A program made the translations under genes and the position numbers. A model generated the notes under the pieces. That model ran no database searches. It saw only the letters and a list, made by a program, of their open reading frames with translations, and had not been told where the DNA came from. Positions 41,243 through 47,935 of a stretch of 64,000 nucleotides of DNA are shown here, piece after piece (the stretch's first letter is position 1; every line of letters starts with the position of its first letter). This DNA is from Halioglobus sp. (GTDB lineage Bacteria > Pseudomonadota > Gammaproteobacteria > Pseudomonadales > Halieaceae), in the NCBI GenBank assembly GCA_002699145.1, contig PABK01000035.1:186001-250000 (forward strand). Direction: 5' to 3'.

Positions 41243-41608
41243 TCACGGCGGGTCATCGCCGCTCTCTTCCTCGCCGAACCAGTCGCGCATCTTCTGTGCG
41301 GTGCGCGCCCTGACATTGTCGTTGATGTAGGCGGCTACCGCGGCGACGGCCAGCACCAGCACGCCCAGGTCGTCGGAGTAGCCCACCGCGGGGGTGATGT
41401 CGGCGATGGCGTCCAGGGGCACGATGAAGTAACCGAGCGCCCCGGCGATGGTCGCCTTGGCCCAGGCGGGGGCTTTCTCTTCCTGGGCGGCGTAGTACAG
41501 CAGCAACACCTTTTCCACCACCTCGCGCCCGGCGCTTTTCGCGTAGCGGGTAAGCTTGTCGCGCAGCCCCTCCTCGGAGTAGGCCGCCTCGAATTCGTTT
41601 TCCGCCAT
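41243..41608 (-). CDS. DUF1232 (YkvA-like) membrane protein
   Basis: A 121-residue protein of the DUF1232/YkvA family, recognised by KATIAGALGYFIVPLDAIAD followed by ITPAVGYSDDLGVLVLAVAAV. Two short hydrophobic stretches suggest a small inner-membrane hairpin protein. The family has no agreed function. It lies 13 bases downstream of the WYL regulator on the same strand, so the two are likely one operon. Confidence 0.9.
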   Translation of the reverse strand: MAENEFEAAYSEEGLRDKLTRYAKSAGREVVEKVLLLYYAAQEEKAPAWAKATIAGALGYFIVPLDAIADITPAVGYSDDLGVLVLAVAAVAAYINDNVRARTAQKMRDWFGEEESGDDPP

Positions 41609-41621
41609 CCTTCTCTCCCCC

Positions 41622-42497
41622 CTAGGCGAACAGCCAGGGCTGTAGTTCCTCGCGGTTGGCCACCACGATCTGCTGCGCTATCGGGTCGTCGAGCATTTCC
41701 GCCGGGTCCACGTGCAGCAGCTTGAGTACGTAAGGCACCAGCCGCGCGCGGGTGCGCACTTCCAGGGCGCCGTTCTCCATGCCGTAGTCCACCTCGACCA
41801 CCTCGCGCTGGTCCGGGCGCAGGCGCGGGTGGGGCGTGATGCGCACCACCACCTCGCGCTGCCAGTCCGTATCGCCCTCGGCGCCGTGTCCGGAGGCGTC
41901 GAGGATCTCGGGTATGTCGCGAAAGCGGCTGAGCACGAAATCGCGGTAGCCGAGATTTTTCTCGCACCAGGCGCGCACGTGCCAGCGCAGGCCGGTGTAC
42001 ACCAGGGTGTGCGGCACGATGATGCGGCCCTCGCGATCGGGATTATTGATGGAGACGTAGTCCACCTCCAGGCGCTTCTGCTGTCGCGCCGCCTGCATGA
42101 TCGGGCGCAGCACTTCCGGGCGCACGTCGCGCACCGGCTGGCGCAACACCTCGACATTGGCCACATCCAGCGCCAGCGATTCGAACATGTTCATCAGTTC
42201 GTTGTTGCGCGCCATCAGGTGCAGGTACTCGTCGGCCAGCCCGCGTGTGACCTGCGGGCTGAAGCGGGGCGTGGGTTTGTAGCCCTTGAGGTATTTGTCG
42301 TACTCGAGGTTGCCGGGGCCGACCTCGCGGATGTAGTTGTTGATGTCCTTGCTGGCCTGCTGGCGGCCAATGCCGAAGGTGTCGCACAGGTGCCGGGTGG
42401 TCAGCCGTCCCTCCCACAGGGCGATGGTCTCGATAAAACGGTAGCGCAGCAGCAGGTCCCAGCGGAAGGGCCATTTGGAATCGGCGGGGGTAGCCAT
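41622..42497 (-). CDS. WYL-domain transcriptional regulator (BrxR/CapW-like layout)
   Basis: A 291-residue regulator. The N-terminal winged helix reads LLRYRFIETIALWEGRLTTR then FGIGRQQASKDINNYI, and the central WYL domain includes RLEVDYVSINNPDREGRIIV and LVYTGLRWHVRAWCEKN. A C-terminal WCX-like extension follows (EVVVRITPHPRLRPDQREVV). This three-part layout is that of BrxR and CapW, repressors of phage-defence loci, but no defence gene is seen nearby; the co-directional partner is a DUF1232 protein. Start at 42497 (MATPADSKWPFRW) gives a family-like N-terminus. Confidence 0.87.
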   Translation of the reverse strand: MATPADSKWPFRWDLLLRYRFIETIALWEGRLTTRHLCDTFGIGRQQASKDINNYIREVGPGNLEYDKYLKGYKPTPRFSPQVTRGLADEYLHLMARNNELMNMFESLALDVANVEVLRQPVRDVRPEVLRPIMQAARQQKRLEVDYVSINNPDREGRIIVPHTLVYTGLRWHVRAWCEKNLGYRDFVLSRFRDIPEILDASGHGAEGDTDWQREVVVRITPHPRLRPDQREVVEVDYGMENGALEVRTRARLVPYVLKLLHVDPAEMLDDPIAQQIVVANREELQPWLFA

Positions 42498-42628
42498 CGG
42501 GTGTTCCGGTCGGTGTTGTTGGTCCGCGCCAGTATAGGGCGATGGGGAGGTCGTGTGTAGGCGCGGCGCGCTTGCGCCGGCCCTGTGGTTCGCTAGACTG
42601 CGCAGAGCGTCCGCCCACGGAGAATCCC

Positions 42629-44068
42629 TTGCGTACATTCCTGCCGCCGGTGTTGCTGCCCGGCCTGTTGTTGAGACTGTTGTTGAGACTGTGGGTGGGC
42701 CTGCCGCTGTGCTGGCTGTCCCCGGCCCAGGCGGGCGCTGACGCGGTCACCCCGGCCATGGCGGCCCAGGCCGACCGCCTGTTGCAGTCCGCGCTGGAAA
42801 AAAATATCGCCTGGGACGTCGTCCGCTCCCTGACCACCGAGGTCGGCCCGCGTCTGGCCGGGACCCCGGCGGAGGCGCGGGCGCGCCGCTGGGCCGTCGC
42901 CAGGTTGCGCGCCATGGGGCTGGACAACCCGCGCGAGGAGCCTTTCCAGGTGCCGCTGTGGCGGCGCGGTGCGGAGCGCGCCGAAATCCTCACGCCTTTC
43001 CCGCAGCCGCTGGTGGTAACGGCCCTGGGCGGCTCGACAGCCACCGGCCCCGAGGGTGTGCGCGGCACCGTGGTGTCCTTTCCCTCCCTGGACGCCCTGC
43101 GCGCGGCGGCGCCAGGCAGCCTGGCGGGCAAGGTGGTGTTCATCGACGAACCCATGGCGCGCAGCCGCGACGGCTCGGGCTACGCGCGCGCTGTTGGCAA
43201 GCGACGCGCTGCCGCCTACCTCGCCGCCGAACGCGGCGCGGTGGCGGCGCTGATCCGCTCGGTCGGCACCAGCAGCCATCGCTTCGCCCACGCCGGACAG
43301 ATGCGTCGTGTGCTGGAGGAGGGCGAGTCCGGCGTGCCCACCGCCGCCCTGGCCGCGCCGGACGCCGACCAACTGCGCCGCGCCCTGGGCTACGGTGAGC
43401 CGGTGCAGGTATCGCTGCTGCTGACTCCGCGCAGTCTGCCGCCTGCGGCCTCGGGCAACGTGGTCGCCGAAATCGTCGGCCGCGAGGCGCCGCAGGAGAT
43501 CGTCCTGGTGGGCGCGCACCTGGATTCCTGGGACCTGGGTACCGGCGCGGTGGACGACGGCGCCGGGGTCGGCATCGTGCTGGGCGCGCTCGACGTGCTG
43601 CTGCGCGAGCTGCCCCGTCCGCCGCGGCGCACCATCCGCGTGGTGTTGTTCGGCGCGGAGGAGGTGGGGCTGGTCGGCGCCTGGGCCTACCTGCAGCGGC
43701 ACGCCGCGTCCCTGCCGCAACATATCATCGGTACCGAGTCGGACTTCGGCGCGGGGGACATCTGGCGTTTCGATTCACGCGTGGGGGAGGCGCAGCTGGC
43801 GACCATCGACGCCATGGCCGCGCTGTTGCGCCCGCTGGGTATCGAGCGCGGCAACAACGCCGCCCGCGGCGGGCCGGACATGAAGTACCTGCGCGAGGCG
43901 GGCATGCCCGTGGTGGGCCTGTTGCAGGACGGCAGCGACTACTTCGACCTGCACCACACGCCGGACGATACCCTGGACAAGATCGCCCCCGGCGACCTCG
44001 ACCAGAACGTGGCCGCCTACGCCGCGTTCCTGTACCTGGCGGCGGAGAGCGAGGCCTACTTCCGCTAG
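42629..44068 (+). CDS. Exported M28 family zinc aminopeptidase
   Basis: A 479-residue protein. I place the start at TTG 42629, six bases after GGAGA, which yields a clean signal peptide (LPPVLLPGLLLRLLLRLWVG...AQA). Residues ~130-235 form the PA-like insert domain (LAGKVVFIDEPMARSRDGSG), then the M28 zinc site: VGAHLDSWDLGTGAVDDGAG (His, Asp ligands), FGAEEVGLVGA (Glu base and ligand) and DLHHTPDDTLDKI (His ligand). It should cleave N-terminal residues from peptides in the periplasm or outside. Its stop codon shares CTAG with the convergent DUF1853 gene. Confidence 0.88.
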   Translation: MRTFLPPVLLPGLLLRLLLRLWVGLPLCWLSPAQAGADAVTPAMAAQADRLLQSALEKNIAWDVVRSLTTEVGPRLAGTPAEARARRWAVARLRAMGLDNPREEPFQVPLWRRGAERAEILTPFPQPLVVTALGGSTATGPEGVRGTVVSFPSLDALRAAAPGSLAGKVVFIDEPMARSRDGSGYARAVGKRRAAAYLAAERGAVAALIRSVGTSSHRFAHAGQMRRVLEEGESGVPTAALAAPDADQLRRALGYGEPVQVSLLLTPRSLPPAASGNVVAEIVGREAPQEIVLVGAHLDSWDLGTGAVDDGAGVGIVLGALDVLLRELPRPPRRTIRVVLFGAEEVGLVGAWAYLQRHAASLPQHIIGTESDFGAGDIWRFDSRVGEAQLATIDAMAALLRPLGIERGNNAARGGPDMKYLREAGMPVVGLLQDGSDYFDLHHTPDDTLDKIAPGDLDQNVAAYAAFLYLAAESEAYFR

Positions 44069-45009
44069 TCCCCGCGAGCGCCGTGGGGCCAGCCATCGGG
44101 CGTGACGAAAAACCGCTCGCCCTCATCGCCCGCGGCATCCAGTGCCGCCACCAGCTGCGGGCCGTCGCCCCGGGCGAACCGCCCCCGCAGGTGCTCGAGC
44201 AGCGCCGCCGGCGGCAGCGTTTCGTCCGCGTCGGCCCGCGCCGCTGACAGCCAGCGCAGCCGCACCAGCGGCAGGTAGGCGGTCCAGTCCCGCTCCCCTG
44301 CATAGTCCGCCAGTTGCCCAATGGGCAGCCAATGCCCCGTGGGGCAAGCCTGGTCGTAGCCCGCGGGCAGGGGCAGGTCCCCCGCTGCGGGCTGGAACAG
44401 GCAGCCGCGCAGGGCGATCTCGCGCAAGGGCTCATCGATGCCCAGGGCCTGCAGGCGCCGGCGCGCCGCTGGCCGCTCGGCGAGGCGAATCTGCCGGTCC
44501 AGCAGGTGTCCCAGTTTCAGGTCCAGCCGGTCCCGCGTGTTCGGCCCGAACCACAGCGCGCCGTCGTCCGCGGCGACGCCAAGGTAGTACTTCACCGCCA
44601 GCTCCAGGTGCACGTGCCGCCCGCGCCGCCGGCAGTAGTAGAGGCAGTCGAATTCGCCCAGGGTGCGCCCCTGCTCCTGTACCGGGTAGTTGTGCGCCAG
44701 CAGTTGCGTCTGCGGATCCTGTGCCAGGAAAAAATGCCACAGCTGTTCAAAGTAGAGCCCCAGCCGCCCGGTCGGCCGCGCCGCCAGGTGCCGCAGCAGC
44801 GCGGAGGCGTCGCGGTCCAGCGCCTCCAGCCAGGCGCGCCGCGCCGGCGTCAGCTGCGGCGCGCAGTCACTCACGCCGGCCGCGCGCCGGTCTGCCGCAA
44901 CGCGCAGCAGGGGCGGGGAGAAGCAACTCCAGGCCAGGTCGCGCACCTGCCGGATGTGGTAGGGATAATTGATGATCGCTGGGCTACACTGTCGGTTCTT
45001 CGCTATCAT
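44065..45009 (-). CDS. DUF1853 family protein
   Basis: A 314-residue protein of the DUF1853 family: IRQVRDLAWSCFSPPLL near the N-terminus, LGLYFEQLWHFFLAQDPQTQ, LGEFDCLYYCRRRGRHVHLE and KYYLGVAADDGALWFGPNTR. The Glu/Asp and Lys residues around GEFDCL...HLELAVKYYLG look like a PD-(D/E)xK nuclease-type core, but activity is unknown to me. The start at 45009 lies only 28 bases from the divergent NAD kinase start, so promoters overlap coding sequence. Convergent with the M28 peptidase. Confidence 0.85.
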   Translation of the reverse strand: MIAKNRQCSPAIINYPYHIRQVRDLAWSCFSPPLLRVAADRRAAGVSDCAPQLTPARRAWLEALDRDASALLRHLAARPTGRLGLYFEQLWHFFLAQDPQTQLLAHNYPVQEQGRTLGEFDCLYYCRRRGRHVHLELAVKYYLGVAADDGALWFGPNTRDRLDLKLGHLLDRQIRLAERPAARRRLQALGIDEPLREIALRGCLFQPAAGDLPLPAGYDQACPTGHWLPIGQLADYAGERDWTAYLPLVRLRWLSAARADADETLPPAALLEHLRGRFARGDGPQLVAALDAAGDEGERFFVTPDGWPHGARGD

Positions 45010-45037
45010 AGCAGCCCCCCTGCGCAGGGACGCACCC

Positions 45038-45922
45038 ATGCAGTCATCGTTCAGAACAATCGGCCTTCTGGGATACAGCGAGAAGGCCAATCTCTCCGAG
45101 GTATTGGGCCAACTGTTGCAGTTGCTGGCGGCGCACGACGTCGAGGTGCTGCTGGAAGAGCCCCTGGACGCCCTCGTCGGCGCACACGGGGCGGAGCTGG
45201 CCGACCGCGAGACGATCGGCGCGCGCGCCGACCTGGTGATCGTTGTCGGCGGCGACGGCAGTCTGCTCAGCGCCGCCCGCACGCTGGCCAGGTACCAGTC
45301 GCGCGTGATCGGTGTGAACCGGGGGCGGCTGGGCTTTCTCACTGACATCACGCCGGACGAGCTGGGCGAGCAGATCCCGGCGGTTCTGCAGGGCCGGTAC
45401 GAGGAAGAGCGCCGCTTCCTGCTGGATGCGACGCTGTACCGCGACGGCCAGGTCATCGGCAGCGCGGGGGCGCTCAACGACGTCGTGGTCAGTTCCGGCA
45501 CCACGGCGCAGATGATCGAGTACGAGCTGTACATCGGCGATGTGTTTGTCTACCGCCAGCGCGCCGACGGGCTGATCGTGTCCACACCCACGGGTTCCAC
45601 GGCCTATTCCCTGTCCGGCGGCGGTCCCATCATGCACCCGGCCCTCAACGCCGTCGTACTGGTGCCGATGTTCCCGCATGCGCTGAGCAGCCGGCCCATC
45701 GTGGTCGACGGCGACTGCGAAATCCGCATCGATATACTGGATCGCAACCGCCTGCACCCGCAGGTCACCTGCGACGGCCAGCACCACATGACCGCGGAGC
45801 CCGGCGACTCGGTGTCCATCAGCAAGAAACCCGACCATCTCACCCTGCTGCACCCGGTAGGCCACAGTTTCTACGCCAGTTGCAGGGACAAGCTGCGCTG
45901 GAGCAACGCCCTGGTCAATTGA
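45038..45922 (+). CDS. nadK: NAD kinase
   Basis: A 294-residue NAD kinase, making NADP from NAD and ATP. It contains VVGGDGSLLSAARTL (GGDG motif), IGVNRGRLGFLTDITPDEL and the nucleotide-binding STPTGSTAYSLSGGGPIMHP, all intact. Start at 45038 follows CGCAGGGACGC. The stop overlaps the rhomboid start (TGATG), so the two are translationally coupled. The order nadK, rhomboid, DUF1315, DUF2797, pepN is, as I recall, also found in Pseudomonas. Confidence 0.97.
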   Translation: MQSSFRTIGLLGYSEKANLSEVLGQLLQLLAAHDVEVLLEEPLDALVGAHGAELADRETIGARADLVIVVGGDGSLLSAARTLARYQSRVIGVNRGRLGFLTDITPDELGEQIPAVLQGRYEEERRFLLDATLYRDGQVIGSAGALNDVVVSSGTTAQMIEYELYIGDVFVYRQRADGLIVSTPTGSTAYSLSGGGPIMHPALNAVVLVPMFPHALSSRPIVVDGDCEIRIDILDRNRLHPQVTCDGQHHMTAEPGDSVSISKKPDHLTLLHPVGHSFYASCRDKLRWSNALVN

Positions 45923-46800
45923 TGTCAGGGTGGTGCAGGGCTTTGTCCGTGCCGGTGGAGGAGGACCTGCTGCCGCTGAGCGCGCTGCTGCACCGCCACG
46001 GGTTGCCGCATCGCGTGATCGAGGAGGGCGGTCGCCAGGTGCTGCTGGTGCAGGGGCAGGACAACGCTGAGCAGGTCAGCCAGTTGTACGAGCGCTGGCG
46101 CGCCGGGGAGCTTGAAATCACCCTGCGCAAGGCCCCCGCCGCGTCGCGCCCGCCGCGTGCGCGCTTCGACTGGCGCACCGCGCCGGTGATGCTCGGCCTG
46201 ATCGCCGCGAGCGTCGGCGTGTTCCTGCTGGTGTATGTTTTCGGCTACGCGCAGGTGCTCGCCGCGCTGACCTTCCCGCATATCATGCCGCGCGACGGGC
46301 AGCCGCTGGCCGCCAGTATCGACGGCCAGTACTGGCGGCTGGTGACACCGGCTTTCCTGCATTTCGGCTGGCTGCACATCGCTTTCAACTGCCTGTGGCT
46401 GTGGGAGTTGGGCCGGCGCGTGGAAAGGGTGATCGGGCATGTCAACACGCTGCTGTTGTGCCTGGTGATCGCCCTGGTGTGTAACGTCAGCCAGTTTGTC
46501 TACAGCGGCACGATCCTGTTCGGCGGTATGTCCGGGGTGGTCTACGGACTGCTGGGTTTTGCCTGGATCGCGGCGCTGTTGCAGCCGCGCTGGTCCGCCA
46601 TGCGCCCCATGCAGGCGGTGCTGGTGGTGATGCTCGGCTGGCTGCTGGTGTGCATGGTCGGCCTGGTGGAGGCGCTGGGCTTCGGCAGGATCGCCAACGC
46701 CGCGCACCTCGCCGGCCTGCTCAGCGGCATCGCGCTGGGCGCCTTGTTCGGGCTGGTGGCCAGGCTGGGAGACGACAGCCGACCGGACGCGCAGGTATAA
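45922..46800 (+). CDS. Rhomboid family intramembrane serine protease (GlpG-like)
   Basis: A 292-residue rhomboid protease. A cytoplasmic N-terminal domain (~75 residues) precedes the six-helix core. Catalytic Ser lies in FGGMSGVVYGLLGFAW and His in NAAHLAGLLSGIALG; WRLVTPAFLHFGWLHIAFNC contains the conserved HxxxN-like loop residues. It cleaves membrane proteins within their transmembrane segments. Starts in the overlapping TGATG with nadK. Confidence 0.93.
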   Translation: MSGWCRALSVPVEEDLLPLSALLHRHGLPHRVIEEGGRQVLLVQGQDNAEQVSQLYERWRAGELEITLRKAPAASRPPRARFDWRTAPVMLGLIAASVGVFLLVYVFGYAQVLAALTFPHIMPRDGQPLAASIDGQYWRLVTPAFLHFGWLHIAFNCLWLWELGRRVERVIGHVNTLLLCLVIALVCNVSQFVYSGTILFGGMSGVVYGLLGFAWIAALLQPRWSAMRPMQAVLVVMLGWLLVCMVGLVEALGFGRIANAAHLAGLLSGIALGALFGLVARLGDDSRPDAQV

Positions 46801-46829
46801 TCCGCTTCCCTCCCGCCGTGGATTCGCAG

Positions 46830-47099
46830 ATGGACTACCAGCAGATGATTCGCGACATGTCCCCGGACGTGTACGCCCGCCTCAAGCGCGCCGTGGAACT
46901 GGGCAAGTGGCCCGATGGCAGTGCACTGACAGCGCAGCAGCGCGAGAACGCCCTGCAGGCGGTGATCGCCTGGGACGCGTTGCACCTGCAGGAGGGCGAG
47001 CGCGTCGGCTTTATCGATCGCGGGCCCAAGGCCGGCGACAGCTGCGACGACACGACTCTCAGCACCCTGAAATGGCTGCAGGAGGGCGAGTCCCCATGA
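46830..47099 (+). CDS. DUF1315 (YeaC-like) protein
   Basis: An 89-residue cytoplasmic protein of the DUF1315/YeaC family, recognised by YARLKRAVELGKWPDGSALT and FIDRGPKAGDSCDD. Function unknown. Its last four bases overlap the start of the DUF2797 gene (ATGA), and it follows the rhomboid gene by 29 bases, so it belongs to the nadK-pepN transcription unit. Confidence 0.9.
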   Translation: MDYQQMIRDMSPDVYARLKRAVELGKWPDGSALTAQQRENALQAVIAWDALHLQEGERVGFIDRGPKAGDSCDDTTLSTLKWLQEGESP

Positions 47100-47932
47100 C
47101 TGCTGAGTTGGCGAGAGGCGGCGTACGCAAGATGAAGACCGCGCTGCAGGATCCGGTGCAGTACACGCTGCCGCTGGGAGACGCGCGCGTGCCGCTGAAC
47201 CCGTTGCTGGGCCGGCACCTGCGCCTGACCTTTCACGGACAGATCAACTGTATCTACTGCGAACGCAAGACCAGCAAGAGCTTCAACCAGGGTTATTGCT
47301 ACCCGTGTTTCAAGCGCCTGGCGCGCTGCGACTCCTGTATCGTCAGCCCGGAGAAATGCCATTACGCCGCGGGCACCTGCCGCGAACCCGAATGGGGCCA
47401 GGACAACTGCATGATCGAACACATCGTCTACCTGGCCAACACCTCGGGGGTGAAGGTGGGCATCACCCGCGGCACCCAGGTGCCGACGCGCTGGATGGAC
47501 CAGGGTGCGGTGCAGGCACGGCCGATTTTTCGCGTCGCCACGCGCCTGCACTCGGGGTTGGTGGAAACGCTGCTTGGCGCGCATGTGGCCGACAAGACCA
47601 ACTGGCGCGCCATGCTCAAGGGCGACGCCGCGCCGGTGGACCTGGAGTCCGAGCGCCAGCGCCTGTTGCACGAGTGCCGGGCTGAGCTGGACGCCCTGCG
47701 CGCCGGGCACGGGCTGCAGGCCATCAGCGAACTGCCCGACGCCGCAGAGGTGGCCATCGCCTACCCGGTGCTGGAGTTTCCGCAAAAGGTGACTTCGTTC
47801 AACCTGGACAAGAACCCGGTGGCGGAGGGAACGCTCACCGGCATCAAGGGTCAGTACCTGATATTCGATACCGGCGTGATCAACATGCGCAAATACGGCG
47901 GCTACCAGCTGTCGCTGGAAACAGGGGAGTAG
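47096..47932 (+). CDS. DUF2797 family protein
   Basis: A 278-residue protein of the DUF2797 family. Residues ~40-95 are cysteine-rich (CIYCERKTSKSFNQGYCYPC, then CDSCIVSPEKCHY, CREPEWGQDNC), probably binding zinc. This is followed by HIVYLANTSGVKVGITRGTQ and RWMDQGAV, which look like a divergent GIY-YIG-type fold. Biological role is unknown. Starts in a 4-base overlap with the DUF1315 gene and ends three bases before pepN. Confidence 0.88.
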   Translation: MTAELARGGVRKMKTALQDPVQYTLPLGDARVPLNPLLGRHLRLTFHGQINCIYCERKTSKSFNQGYCYPCFKRLARCDSCIVSPEKCHYAAGTCREPEWGQDNCMIEHIVYLANTSGVKVGITRGTQVPTRWMDQGAVQARPIFRVATRLHSGLVETLLGAHVADKTNWRAMLKGDAAPVDLESERQRLLHECRAELDALRAGHGLQAISELPDAAEVAIAYPVLEFPQKVTSFNLDKNPVAEGTLTGIKGQYLIFDTGVINMRKYGGYQLSLETGE

Positions 47933-47935
47933 GCA

